Assembly (NCBI RefSeq): GCF_012273015.1
Contig: NZ_CP050954.1
Coordinates: forward strand, 3,512,001 to 3,576,000
Direction of reading: 5' to 3'
DNA length: 64,000 nt
DNA from: Hymenobacter sp. BT18
Lineage (GTDB): Bacteria > Bacteroidota > Bacteroidia > Cytophagales > Hymenobacteraceae
Shown here: piece by piece, positions 25,834 through 35,128 of the stretch
Layout of the letters: the number at the start of each line of letters is the position of its first letter
Numbering within the stretch: position 1 is the stretch's first letter
Position numbers and translations under genes: made by a program
The notes under the pieces: generated by a model
Databases searched by the model: none
What the model saw: only the letters and a program-made list of their open reading frames with translations
Told to the model about the DNA's origin: nothing

Positions 25834-26832
25834 TCATCCCGGGTTCCCGTTCCGCACCAGAACTAACTCCGCCGCAATGCTGATGGCAATTTCTTCGGGC
25901 GTGCGGCTGTGGATGGGCACCCCAACGGGCGCGTGGATGCGGGCTAGCGTGGCTTCGGCAACACCTTCGGTTCGTAGCGTCGCCCACATATCGGCAATTT
26001 TGGCCTGGCTGCCCAGCACGCCTAGGTAGCCCAGCTGGTGGTGCAGCAGCTGCTTCAGGGCCACATAATCGGTGCGGTAGCCGAAGGTCATCAGCACTAC
26101 GAACTGGTCCAGGCCCTCCGTTACTGCCGGGGCCAGGGCCTCGTAGCGCACCGTGCGGCGCTGGTGGGCGTAGGGGTTGCCCACAAACGTGTTCAGCTCG
26201 GCCCGCTCTTCCAGCACTGTGATGCCGAAGTCCAGCGTAGCCAGAATGCGGGCCAGGGCCAAACTCACGTGTCCGCCCCCCACGATGGTCACATGCTGCC
26301 GGAAACCCAGCGGCTCGGTGTAGTGCCACTGCGGCCCGGGCTGGAAGGCGGTTGGGGCGGGGGTATCCGTGAGGTAAAGGCCCGCAGAACTAAGGTGCAG
26401 CTGCCCGCGCTGGGCCGTGCGTAGGCGCCGCAGGATTTCGGCCAGGACGGGCCGGTGAGTTGCTTGGAGGGGTAGCAGCAGCACAGTTTGCTCGCCGCTG
26501 CAGATCATGCCGGAGCGGTCTGCAGGCTCGTCGCGGCGGTGCACCTGGCGGCGGATTTCGGGCGCGGCGTTGGGTTGCAGGAAATGGGCGCGGGTTAGCT
26601 CTACCAGCTTGTGCTCCATCATCCCGCCCCCAATAGAGCCGGCCATGCCCGTGCGCGTCACGCTCATCTTAAACCCCTGCCGGCCCGGGCTGCTGCCCTG
26701 GCTGTGCAGCACGCACAGCAGTACTACCGGCTCCTGCTGCTTCAGCGCCTCAGCCGCGTGTTCCCAAACAGCCGCTTCACGCGGCACGGGGGCCTGGGTG
26801 CCGGGGCCGTAGTCGGGAAGGTCAAGCGGCAT
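25834..26832 (-). CDS. xdhC: XdhC family protein, molybdenum-enzyme maturation factor
   Basis: XdhC proteins bind molybdenum cofactor and help sulfurate and insert it into xanthine dehydrogenase. The N-terminal CoxI/XdhC domain shows QGSSPGRQGFKMSVTRTGMAGSIGGGMMEHKLVE. The C-terminal Rossmann part shows HVTIVGGGHVSLALARI and LGYLGVLGSQAKIADMW, plus IHAPVGVPIHSRTPEEIAISIAAELV. At 332 residues it is of normal length. It is the last gene of the xdh operon, separated from the membrane-protein gene by about 134 bases. Confidence 0.92.
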   Translation of the reverse strand: MPLDLPDYGPGTQAPVPREAAVWEHAAEALKQQEPVVLLCVLHSQGSSPGRQGFKMSVTRTGMAGSIGGGMMEHKLVELTRAHFLQPNAAPEIRRQVHRRDEPADRSGMICSGEQTVLLLPLQATHRPVLAEILRRLRTAQRGQLHLSSAGLYLTDTPAPTAFQPGPQWHYTEPLGFRQHVTIVGGGHVSLALARILATLDFGITVLEERAELNTFVGNPYAHQRRTVRYEALAPAVTEGLDQFVVLMTFGYRTDYVALKQLLHHQLGYLGVLGSQAKIADMWATLRTEGVAEATLARIHAPVGVPIHSRTPEEIAISIAAELVLVRNGNPG

Positions 26833-26966
26833 CAGGCAGAGCTAAGTGGTGAGAAGATGAGTAGTGGTAAGTTAGGTGCCGCGGCTGGTTGTGGGAAGCT
26901 GAACGATGGCGAGACGCATCGTTTCGTCAGTGAATAACCTCAGCAACTACAACACAAAGGTGTAGG

Positions 26967-27464
26967 CTACAGCCACACAGCGGCCAGGGCGTAGGAAACG
27001 GCCATTACGCCCGAGAACAGGGCGCTGACCATAAAGCGCCGCTGGGCCGTGACGCGGTTTTGAATATAGTAGTTAGCTGCCAACGACACCGGCGCGTTCA
27101 GCAGAAATGAGCGGCCCGCTACCGGGAGCAAAGCCAGGGAAATGGGCTCGGCCGCGCCCCCGAACAACCCCAGAAACGCGTAGTGGCGGGCAATCCAGAG
27201 CGGGTTGAAGTAAAGCAGCGACAGGGCGGCCCGTTGCCAGCGCTTCACGCGGGTAGTGGCTCCGGCAGCCGGTTGCTGCCGGTCGAGCCAGCGGAAATAG
27301 GCGGGCACCTCGGTGGAGTAGAGTATGCCACCCACGAGGGCCATGCCTAGCAGACGAAGCCAGGAGAACTGGTGCAGGAGCAGGGCAGCGGCCGTGTCGC
27401 CGGCGGCGTAAATCAGGAATCCTCGGAGGTGGTTACGGAGTTGAGTGGGGCGGGTGAGTTCCAA
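26967..27464 (-). CDS. Membrane protein of unknown function inside the xdh operon
   Basis: A protein of up to 165 residues with about four hydrophobic segments (IYAAGDTAAALLLHQFSWL, LLGMALVGGILY, ISLALLPVAG, SALFSGVMAVSYALAAVWL). The pattern vaguely recalls Mpv17/PMP22-type proteins, with low confidence. The only good long start is a TTG at 27464, which overlaps the end of xdhB by 52 bases. A later non-ATG start is possible, so the N-terminus is uncertain. Its place between xdhB and xdhC suggests co-expression with xanthine dehydrogenase. Confidence 0.6.
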   Translation of the reverse strand: MELTRPTQLRNHLRGFLIYAAGDTAAALLLHQFSWLRLLGMALVGGILYSTEVPAYFRWLDRQQPAAGATTRVKRWQRAALSLLYFNPLWIARHYAFLGLFGGAAEPISLALLPVAGRSFLLNAPVSLAANYYIQNRVTAQRRFMVSALFSGVMAVSYALAAVWL

Positions 27465-29743
27465 GCGGGGGTGGGGGCAGGCGTAAATTTGAAATCGGGG
27501 TGCAAATTTACGAGAACCTTCTCGGGCGTCATAGGGGCCGAAAAAGATATATCCGCCGCGGGGTTGAACGCCCGAATGGCGTCGCGCAGGGCAAAGTAGG
27601 TCCCGATGCCGTACATAAGCGGCGGCTCGCCCACGGCCTTGGAGCGCAGCACCGCCCGGGAGTGGCCGGGCGTATCAAGGAAGTGCACATCCAGCACCTT
27701 GGGCACCGAGTACAGGTCGGGGATTTTGTAGGAGTTGAGGGAGTTGCTGAGCAGGCGCCCTTCGTCGTTGAACACCAATTCCTCCAGGGTCATCCAGCCG
27801 ATGCCCTGCACCGCGCCGCCCTCAATCTGACCCCGGTCCACGGCCGGGTTCATGCTCTGCCCGAAGTCGTGGGCAATCTGCACCGCCTCCACCTCGTAAG
27901 TGCCGCGCAGGCAATCGACGCGCACGGTGGTGAGGGCCGTGCCGTACACGTGGTAGGCGAAGGGGTAGCCCTGGTTGGTTTCAGGGTTGAAATGCAGGTC
28001 GGGCGTGGCGTAGTGGGCGTTTTCGCTGAGGCTGATGCGCTGCCAGTACGCGGCCGATACCAGCTTCTCCCAGGTCGTATCGGCGGGTTTTCCGGCGGCC
28101 AGCACCTGCTCGTTCTCGATTTGCAGGCCCTCGTAGTTTATCTTCAGCTCGGTGGCCGCGAGGCGCAGCAGCCGCTCGCGCAAAGCCAGACAAGCCAGTT
28201 GGGTGGCTTTGCCGTTGAGGTCGGCAGTGGCAGAGGCGGCGCTGGGGGAGGTGTTGGCTACGCGGGTGGTGTTGGTGCTTTCCACCTTCACCCGGCTCAG
28301 CGAAATGCCCAGGGTTTGGGCCGCCACCTGGGCAATCTTAATGTTCACGCCCTGGCCCATTTCCACTGCGCCCGTGCTCACGCCCACCGAGCCGTCGGTG
28401 TAGATGTGCACCAAAGCCCGGGCTTGGTTCATGGCGGTTTTGGTAAAGGAAATGCCGAAGCAGATGGGCATCACCGCCAAGCCTTTCTTCTGCAGCTTGT
28501 GCGCGGCATTGAACTCGGCCACTTCCCGACGCCGGGCGGACAGGTCGTACAGCTCGGCGGCCGTGTTCCAGGCCTGCTCGGCGTGGCAGCCCTCGGTGGG
28601 CTGGCGGTAAGGGAACAGGTCGCCCTCGCGCAGCAGGTTGCGCTGCTGAATGTCGGCCGGCGTCACGCCCAGCTTTTCGGCCGCGCAGGCTATAGCCGAC
28701 TCTATCACAAACATACCCTGCGGTCCGCCGAAGCCCCGGAAAGCCGTGTTGGGCGGCAGATTGGTGCGGCAGCTGTAGGCCGTGGCCGTCACGTTCGGAA
28801 TGAAGTAGGCGTTGGTAGCGTGAAACAGCGTCCGCTCCAGCACGGCCGGCGACAGGTCGGCGGCGGCCCCGGCGTTTTGGTAGAACGTCACCTCGTATGC
28901 CACAATCCTTAGGTCGGCGTCCAGCCCGATTTTGAAGTCGGAGGAGTAGGGGTGGCGCTTGCCGGTCATGCGCATATCGGCCATGCGGTCGAGTACCAGC
29001 TTCACCGGCCGCCGCACCACGAAGGCGCCCAGGGCGGCCAGGGCGCCCCAGGTGGTGGCCTGATCTTCCTTACCCCCGAAGCCCCCACCAAGGCGGGTCA
29101 CGTCCACTTCCACCTGGTGCATGCCCACGCCCAGCACCCGCGCCGTGTGGCGCTGCACGGCCGTGGGGCCCTGGGTGGAAGAAATAACACGCACCCCACC
29201 CATTTCCGTTGGGAAGGCATACGCGCCCTGGGTTTCGATGTACAAATGCTCCTGCCCGCCCGATTCAGCTACGCCCTCAAACACGTGCGCGCACCCGGCC
29301 CAGGCTTCCTCGGCCGCTCCGATGCGGAAGGTGCGGGGCGGCACAATCAGCTCACCCTGGGCGGCAGCTTCCCGCGGATCCACGATGATGGGTAGCGGGC
29401 TGACCTCTACCCGCACATGGCGCAGGGCCGCGTGAGCCGCGTGCTCCGAGTCGGCCAGCACCAGGGCCACCGGCTGCCCGCGGAAATGGACATGGCCTTC
29501 GGCCAGCAGGGGCTCGTCGGGCACGATGCCGCCAATCTGGTTTTCACCGGGAATGTCCACGGCCGTGAGGACGCGCACCACACCCGGCAGCTGCAGGGCC
29601 GCCGTAGCATCTATGCTCAGCAGCTTGCCGTGCGCCACCGGCGACTCCACCACAGCCGCGTACAGGGTGCCGTGCTGCACCGGAATATCATCGAGGTACT
29701 GAGACTCGCCGCGCACGTGGCGGGCCGGATCGAGGTGGTTCAT
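27413..29743 (-). CDS. xdhB: Xanthine dehydrogenase, molybdopterin-binding subunit
   Basis: Large subunit that oxidises hypoxanthine and xanthine to urate during purine breakdown. Moco-binding stretches are plain: TRLGGGFGGKEDQATTWGALAAL, AFRGFGGPQGMFVIE, SVGVSTGAVEMGQGVNIKIAQVAAQTLG, and the active-site glutamate in RSKAVGEPPLMYG. At 776 residues it matches the bacterial XdhB length. It follows xdhA by 58 bases on the same strand. It needs XdhC for cofactor loading, and that gene is downstream. Confidence 0.95.
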   Translation of the reverse strand: MNHLDPARHVRGESQYLDDIPVQHGTLYAAVVESPVAHGKLLSIDATAALQLPGVVRVLTAVDIPGENQIGGIVPDEPLLAEGHVHFRGQPVALVLADSEHAAHAALRHVRVEVSPLPIIVDPREAAAQGELIVPPRTFRIGAAEEAWAGCAHVFEGVAESGGQEHLYIETQGAYAFPTEMGGVRVISSTQGPTAVQRHTARVLGVGMHQVEVDVTRLGGGFGGKEDQATTWGALAALGAFVVRRPVKLVLDRMADMRMTGKRHPYSSDFKIGLDADLRIVAYEVTFYQNAGAAADLSPAVLERTLFHATNAYFIPNVTATAYSCRTNLPPNTAFRGFGGPQGMFVIESAIACAAEKLGVTPADIQQRNLLREGDLFPYRQPTEGCHAEQAWNTAAELYDLSARRREVAEFNAAHKLQKKGLAVMPICFGISFTKTAMNQARALVHIYTDGSVGVSTGAVEMGQGVNIKIAQVAAQTLGISLSRVKVESTNTTRVANTSPSAASATADLNGKATQLACLALRERLLRLAATELKINYEGLQIENEQVLAAGKPADTTWEKLVSAAYWQRISLSENAHYATPDLHFNPETNQGYPFAYHVYGTALTTVRVDCLRGTYEVEAVQIAHDFGQSMNPAVDRGQIEGGAVQGIGWMTLEELVFNDEGRLLSNSLNSYKIPDLYSVPKVLDVHFLDTPGHSRAVLRSKAVGEPPLMYGIGTYFALRDAIRAFNPAADISFSAPMTPEKVLVNLHPDFKFTPAPTPAWNSPAPLNSVTTSEDS

Positions 29744-29801
29744 AGCGTAACGCCGACAGTTGGATGGCGCTTCAATAGAAATGACAAAATCAAAAGGGCT
29801 G

Positions 29802-31250
29802 TTATACCAGCTCCGGGAGCAGCGGTAGGAAATGCGCCGTCAGCAACTGGTGCAGCAAAAGCCGCTTGTAGTGCTCAGTGCCGCGCACATCTGAAATCGG
29901 GCTGATTTCCTGCTGGGCGAGGGTGAGGGCGTGCTCCACCGTTTCGGCGGAAACCGGCTGGCCCACTAGCCAGGCCGAGGTGCGGCGCAGCAGCAGCGGA
30001 ATCGGCCCCACGCCCCCGGCCGAAAGGCGGGCAGCCTGAATCATACCTTTCTCGATGCGCAGCCACGCGGCCGAGTTCACGCTGGCAATATCCAGATGGG
30101 TGCGCTTGGATACTTTCTCGAAGTTGAACAGGTCGACTGGCTGCGGAGCCGGAAAGCGAATTTCGGTTACCTGCTCATCGACGGTTTTTGCCAGCTTCTT
30201 GTAATCGAGGTACAACTCCGCAAGCGGCAGCGCGCGGCGCTGACCGGCGGAATTTTCCAGCTCAACTTCCGCGCCTAACGCCAGAAACAGAATGGTCAGG
30301 TCGCCGATGGGGGAGGCGTTGATGAAGTTGCCGGCCACGGTACCCATCTGCCGGATGGGCGTACTGCTCACCAGCTTCAGAAACCGGGGCAGCTCGGGCA
30401 GCACCGCCAGCATCACCTCCGACTCCATCAGCTGCTGCGCGGTAGTGGCGGCGCCCAGTACAATAGTGTCACCCTCGCGCCGGATGCCGCGCAGGCTGTG
30501 CTGGTCGTACACGAGCTCCACGGGCACGGCGCGCACCTGCTCGGGGCGCTGCACCAGCAAATCGGTGCCGCCGCCCAGGATCTGGGCCCGGGCAGCCGCG
30601 GCGGCATCCAGGCCCGGGCCGGGCCGTAGTGCTTCGGACACTTCAGCTCCGCCCGTGGCCGCGCTGCGCAGGGCCGTGAGCTTGGCGGGCATATCAGCAA
30701 AGTACTGCGGCACAAAGCCTTCCTCGGCCAGCCAGGCTAGGGGAGAAGAAGCCGGGCGCTGCTGCAACTGCTGCTGCAGGTGCTGGGTAGCCCGCTCCAG
30801 GCTTTTGTAGCCTGTGCACCGGCAGATGTTGCCGTCGATGGAGGCCAGGGCGGTTTCCGGAGTAGTAGGCTTGGCACTAAGGGCGTGGCCAGTGAGTGAC
30901 ATCACGAAGCCCACCGTGCAGAAACCGCACTGCGAGCCGCCTTCCTGCACAATAGCCTGCTGCACCGGCGTGAGCGTACCCCGCGCCGCGTTGATGCCCT
31001 CTACCGTGACTACGTGCTTGCCCTGGGCGTTGCCCAGGGGCGTGAGGCAGGACGTCATGGATTGATACTGCACCGATGTGCCATCCGGGGCCAGCTCGCC
31101 TACCAGCACGGTGCAGGCCCCGCAGTCGCCCTCGCGGCACCCGATTTTGGTGCCTTTCAGGTGCTGGTGGTAGCGCACGAAATCAAGGAGGGTACTGCCA
31201 GCGGGCTGGTCGGTACGGATGAGTTGGTCGTTGAGGTAAAAGGGCAGCAT
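29802..31250 (-). CDS. xdhA: Xanthine dehydrogenase, iron-sulfur and FAD subunit
   Basis: Small subunit that passes electrons from the molybdenum site through two 2Fe-2S clusters to FAD and NAD. The first cluster is in GCREGDCGACTVLVG (Cys38, 43, 46). The second is in QCGFCTVGFVMSL and GNICRCTGYKSLE. The FAD domain begins near residue 200 (AQILGGGTDLLVQRP), with SSTPIRQMGTVAGNFINASPIGD and a CO-dehydrogenase flavoprotein C-terminal part. At 482 residues it is normal. First gene of the operon. Confidence 0.95.
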   Translation of the reverse strand: MLPFYLNDQLIRTDQPAGSTLLDFVRYHQHLKGTKIGCREGDCGACTVLVGELAPDGTSVQYQSMTSCLTPLGNAQGKHVVTVEGINAARGTLTPVQQAIVQEGGSQCGFCTVGFVMSLTGHALSAKPTTPETALASIDGNICRCTGYKSLERATQHLQQQLQQRPASSPLAWLAEEGFVPQYFADMPAKLTALRSAATGGAEVSEALRPGPGLDAAAAARAQILGGGTDLLVQRPEQVRAVPVELVYDQHSLRGIRREGDTIVLGAATTAQQLMESEVMLAVLPELPRFLKLVSSTPIRQMGTVAGNFINASPIGDLTILFLALGAEVELENSAGQRRALPLAELYLDYKKLAKTVDEQVTEIRFPAPQPVDLFNFEKVSKRTHLDIASVNSAAWLRIEKGMIQAARLSAGGVGPIPLLLRRTSAWLVGQPVSAETVEHALTLAQQEISPISDVRGTEHYKRLLLHQLLTAHFLPLLPELV

Positions 31251-31478
31251 AGCAAGGCAAAAAGGCCGGGAACGGACAGGGAAGATAGGAATTTCCGGGT
31301 AGGAGCTGAAAGCATGGGGGAAATACCCGCTGAAAACTGCGGGTGCGCGCTGTCCGGGCTTCCGTCTTTAGGCCAAAATTTTGTTGATATTTTTCGCTGG
31401 ACCGCCTTAAAATCAGTGGGTAAGCTTTCGTATATCTAGTAATTTAAACGCCTTCATTTCTCGCCTGACCGTCTGCCT

Positions 31479-32063
31479 ATGAAACCTGCAACGATTACGT
31501 TGTTTACCCTGGCTTTGAGCCTGAGTGGGTGCTTTGCCGCCCGCGAGGCCCGAATTGAATCGGACTATAGCTATAGTGGTAATTTCCGGCGCTACCGCAC
31601 CTACGACTTCGTGACCGGCAACGAGCTGGCTACCGACAGCAGCGCCCTGGGCGAGGTGCTGCGCGACGCCATTCGGGCCCGCCTCCGCTCCCAGGGCTAC
31701 AAGCCCGCCAAAAACCGCCCGGATCTGCTGGTAAGCTTCCGCCTCTACGAAGGGGACATGCGCTTTCGGGGCTTTGCTCAGGAGGAACTGACGGCCTGGC
31801 TGGCCTCGGGGAAGGAAGAAACTGACGAAACCCCCAAAGATGCGCGCAAGGGCTACCAACCGCTGCGCCTGCTGTTGCGGGAAGGCACCCTGCTGGTCAC
31901 CCTCATCGACTACCGCACCAACCGCGCCGTCTGGAACGGCTATGCCTCGGGGGTGACCGTGCCCAAAGGCGCCCAGGGCGAAGCGGTGGTGCGGCGCAGC
32001 GTCCGCTCCATCTTCGACCAATACCGGGTGTTCACCGAAGGCTACCTCGAATCCAACCGCTAG
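31479..32063 (+). CDS. DUF4136 family lipoprotein
   Basis: A 194-residue lipoprotein with lipobox LSLSGC (Cys18). The domain shows the DUF4136 hallmarks: SDYSYSGNFRRYRTYDFV near the start, AIRARLRSQGYKPAKNRPDLLVSF in the middle and GTLLVTLIDYRTNRAVWNGYASG near the end. Members are common in Bacteroidota and Proteobacteria and have no known activity; most are thought to sit at the outer membrane. Divergent from xdhA and convergent with the next gene. Confidence 0.88.
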   Translation: MKPATITLFTLALSLSGCFAAREARIESDYSYSGNFRRYRTYDFVTGNELATDSSALGEVLRDAIRARLRSQGYKPAKNRPDLLVSFRLYEGDMRFRGFAQEELTAWLASGKEETDETPKDARKGYQPLRLLLREGTLLVTLIDYRTNRAVWNGYASGVTVPKGAQGEAVVRRSVRSIFDQYRVFTEGYLESNR

Positions 32064-32088
32064 GGCAGGGGCCCCGCTCCGCCCAGGG

Positions 32089-33006
32089 CTACCGGCCGCG
32101 GCCGGTGGGAATGCGGAACTGCACGCCCAGGGACGGAATAATGGTCACGCCCTTGAGCTTGGTGGTGCTGGCCTGGTTGAGCAGCTGGTACGTGCCGTAG
32201 TTCTGGTAGTACACGGCCAGGGCGGGCAGAATGTAGGCGTAGCGGTAGCCGAATTTGCCATTGACGAACAGGCCAAAGGAGGCGAAGTTGTTTTTCGCCT
32301 TCAGCTCCCCGATTTTGGTGTTGGTGCCCGGTAAAAACACTTTGGTGGGGTTGAAGCCATAAGCAATAAACGTATGGTTGTAGACGGCTCCATAGGAAAT
32401 AGCGCCGATTTCCTCCTCCCGGCCCAACGACGTGCTAAAGATGAGCGGCACCATCAGGTCGCGGCGGGTAGCGCCAAAGTTTAGCAGAGACGCCACGTCA
32501 TCGAGAAACGGCACGTTGGGCAGCTTGGCGCGCTGGGTGGCAAACTGCAGCCCAATGCTGCCGGAGGTTTCACCAGACTGTCCCTGCGGATTTTCCGGCG
32601 TACCGGTCGAGCCCAGAAACTGGTACATGGCATCGAAGGCATGCGCCCCGAAGGCGTATTTATAGCCCACATCCACCCGGGGCAGGGCGCCGTAGCGGAT
32701 GTAAAAGTCGGAGCTGGGCTGTATGGGGTCAAGGATATAGGCAATGGCCGCCGTTTGTATGCGCACGAACCGCTGGCTGTAGTTGACAGTGTCCTTACCG
32801 GCGGCGGCAGCCACTTCGTCCTTCACGGCCCCGCCCAACTCGCTGATTGTTCGCGTGCCGATGTTGAACACCATGTCGCCGCCTACTTTAAACTGGCCCT
32901 GGGGCGTGACCTTACCTGAGTTGATGACGGCACGCGGGGCGGTGCAGGCGGCGGCCAGCAGTAAAAAGGCCGCCGGCAAAAGGGAACGGAATGAGCGTGT
33001 TGGCAT
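32089..33006 (-). CDS. Lipoprotein with outer-membrane beta-strands, unknown function
   Basis: A 305-residue protein with lipobox LAAAC (Cys21). The body alternates hydrophobic strands and glycine/asparagine turns (SDFYIRYGALPRVDVGYKYAFGAHAFDAMYQFLG, then NGKFGYRYAYILPALAVYYQNYG), with aromatic residues as in small outer-membrane barrels or surface-attached beta proteins. The opening after the lipobox (APRAVINSGKVTPQGQFKVGGDMVFNIG) is shared by many uncharacterised Bacteroidota proteins. No enzyme motif. Confidence 0.7.
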   Translation of the reverse strand: MPTRSFRSLLPAAFLLLAAACTAPRAVINSGKVTPQGQFKVGGDMVFNIGTRTISELGGAVKDEVAAAAGKDTVNYSQRFVRIQTAAIAYILDPIQPSSDFYIRYGALPRVDVGYKYAFGAHAFDAMYQFLGSTGTPENPQGQSGETSGSIGLQFATQRAKLPNVPFLDDVASLLNFGATRRDLMVPLIFSTSLGREEEIGAISYGAVYNHTFIAYGFNPTKVFLPGTNTKIGELKAKNNFASFGLFVNGKFGYRYAYILPALAVYYQNYGTYQLLNQASTTKLKGVTIIPSLGVQFRIPTGRGR

Positions 33007-33118
33007 AAAGTAAAAATGAGTACGGGGACAAAAGTCAGGATTTTCGGCCCACTACGAAAATCAGGCCGTAAGCGTAGCGTAACCTTCTCTCGCCGGAATT
33101 TGGCTATTTTGGCCCGAT

Positions 33119-35128
33119 ATGCATTGTCTTTCAATTTCCCGTGCTGTGTTGCCGTTGGCTATGGCTACGCTGCTGGCTGCCGCCGGCTGTGCTACCCGGC
33201 CCCGGGTTGCCACTGCCCTGCCAGCGCCGGTCAGCCCCCCCAATAAGTTTGCCGACGCTACGCTGCGCCAGTTGGCCACGGCCCAGGATGAGCGCAATAC
33301 CGCAGCCTTGCTGCCTTACCTGCAGCGGCCCGAAGCGCAGTACCGGCGGGAGGCAGCCCTGGCTTTTGCCTCGGTGCAGGACCGGGCGGCCGTGCCGGCC
33401 CTTGCACGTTTGCTGGCTGCTGATACCGAGGCCGACGTGCGCCGCGCCGCCGCGTTTGCCCTGGGCCAAACCGCCGATACCACGGCCACTACGCAGCAGG
33501 CTCTGCTCAATCAATTGACCACGGACCCCGACCGGGCCGTGCGGCGCTACGTGCTGGAAGCCATGGGCCGCTGCGCCACCCGCGCCTCCCTGGCCAATCT
33601 GGTTCGCCTGCCCGCCGCCCTGGCCGCCGATACCAGCGCCCAGGTAGGCCAGGCCTGGGGCTTGTACCGCGCGGCCCTGCGCGGTATCACCTCCGAGGCA
33701 GCCGTGGGCCGGGTGGTGCAGCTGCTGCCCCTGCCCGTACCTTATCGGGCGCGGCTGGCGGCGGCCAGTACGCTGGCGCGCATCCGCAACCTCAACCTCA
33801 CGCCCTATACTCCCCAGCTGATTCGTGCCGCTCAAACGGACCCCGACTACGCCGTGCGGGCGGCCGCTACCCTGGCCCTCGGCAAATCAACCGACGCTAC
33901 GGTGCCGGCTACCTTGGCTTCCCTGGCCCGCCGCGATGCTGACTACCGCGTGCGGCTGAGCGCCATCCGGGCGATGAATGCAGCCATGTATGCGCCCGTG
34001 AAGGAAGCCGCCTGGGAGGCGCTGACCGATGCCAACGGACAGGTAGCGCTTACCGCCGCCGAATACTTTCTGACGCATGCCAGCAAAGAATCGGGGCAGC
34101 TGTTTTTAGCTAAGGCTGGCAAGCTTAACCAGTGGCGCGTGCGGGCTACGCTCCTGGGTGCGGCGCTCAAGCTGGGCGGCTCCGCCCGCGACACTATCCG
34201 CCAGGCCATTATGCAGCGCTACGCGGCGGCAGCCAGCCCCTACGAAAAAGGCTACTTGCTCAAAGCCCTCAGCGAGGATCCGGCCGCGTACAAATGGCTG
34301 GAAGAAGCCACGTTCACGCCCGGTCAGCCAGTCGTAATTGGTACTTATGGCATGGAGGCCCTGGTAGCCCTGCGGCACAAGCCTGACTTTCCGGCTAATC
34401 AGCACGCGGCCTTTGCCCGCACCCTGCAGCGGGGCGTCGGCAGCGGCGACCTAGCCATTATGGGTACTGCCGCCGAAGCCATCCGGGACCCGCAGCTGGC
34501 GTTGCGGCCCCGGTTTCCCTCGGCTGACTTTCTGCTGAAGGCCCGCAACCAGCTAACCCTGCCCCGCGACTTGGAAGCCTGGCAGAGCTTGCAGCTCACC
34601 ATCGATTATCTGCAGGGTAAAGCAGCTACTCCGCAGCCCGTGGCCGCCGCGGCCACCCATCCCATCAATTGGGCGGTGGTGCAGGCCGTTCCCGTTGGGC
34701 AGAAAGCCATTGTACATACCGGACGCGGGCCTATTACGCTCACGCTGCTGGTGGAGCAGGCGCCCGGTTCGGTAGCCAGCTTCGTGGAGCTGGTACGGCA
34801 GGGATTCTACGAGCAAAAGAACTTCCACCGCGTGGTCCCCAACTTCGTAGCCCAGGGCGGCTGCCCGCGGGGCGACGGGTGGGGCAGCTCCGACTACAAC
34901 TTGCGCTCGGAGTTTGCTGATTTACGCTACGTGGAAGGGGCCGTGGGGCTGGCTTCGGCCGGCAAGGATACGGAGAGCTGCCAGTGGTTTATCACCCATG
35001 CGCCCACCCCGCACCTGGACGGGCGCTACACCATTTTCGCGCAGGTAGAGCAGGGAATGGACGTGCTCAGCCAACTGGAAATCGGTGACCGGATTGATCG
35101 AATCGAATTACTTTCTTCGCCTAAGTAA
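33119..35128 (+). CDS. HEAT-repeat lipoprotein fused to a cyclophilin-type peptidyl-prolyl isomerase
   Basis: A 669-residue exported lipoprotein; the lipobox AAAGC gives Cys23 from the first ATG. From about residue 40 to 500 it is a helical solenoid of HEAT/PBS-type repeats (REAALAFASVQDRAAVPALARLL, VRAAATLALGKSTDATVPATLASLA). From about 535 on it is a cyclophilin domain: KNFHRVVPNFVAQGG with the catalytic arginine near 571, then ESCQWFITHAPTPHLDGRYTIFAQV. It probably folds or guards proteins in the periplasm, with the solenoid choosing partners. The stop overlaps the next start as TAATG. Confidence 0.93.
   Translation: MHCLSISRAVLPLAMATLLAAAGCATRPRVATALPAPVSPPNKFADATLRQLATAQDERNTAALLPYLQRPEAQYRREAALAFASVQDRAAVPALARLLAADTEADVRRAAAFALGQTADTTATTQQALLNQLTTDPDRAVRRYVLEAMGRCATRASLANLVRLPAALAADTSAQVGQAWGLYRAALRGITSEAAVGRVVQLLPLPVPYRARLAAASTLARIRNLNLTPYTPQLIRAAQTDPDYAVRAAATLALGKSTDATVPATLASLARRDADYRVRLSAIRAMNAAMYAPVKEAAWEALTDANGQVALTAAEYFLTHASKESGQLFLAKAGKLNQWRVRATLLGAALKLGGSARDTIRQAIMQRYAAAASPYEKGYLLKALSEDPAAYKWLEEATFTPGQPVVIGTYGMEALVALRHKPDFPANQHAAFARTLQRGVGSGDLAIMGTAAEAIRDPQLALRPRFPSADFLLKARNQLTLPRDLEAWQSLQLTIDYLQGKAATPQPVAAAATHPINWAVVQAVPVGQKAIVHTGRGPITLTLLVEQAPGSVASFVELVRQGFYEQKNFHRVVPNFVAQGGCPRGDGWGSSDYNLRSEFADLRYVEGAVGLASAGKDTESCQWFITHAPTPHLDGRYTIFAQVEQGMDVLSQLEIGDRIDRIELLSSPK

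Noticed and set aside
27413..27464. A sequencing error as the cause of the 52-base overlap between xdhB and the membrane protein
   Set aside because: Both frames are protein-like up to their ends, and a later non-ATG start for the second gene is enough to explain it, so no error need be assumed.
27500..28912. A 470-codon plus-strand frame opposite xdhB
   Set aside because: XdhB motifs are complete on the minus strand. The opposite frame lacks any family pattern.
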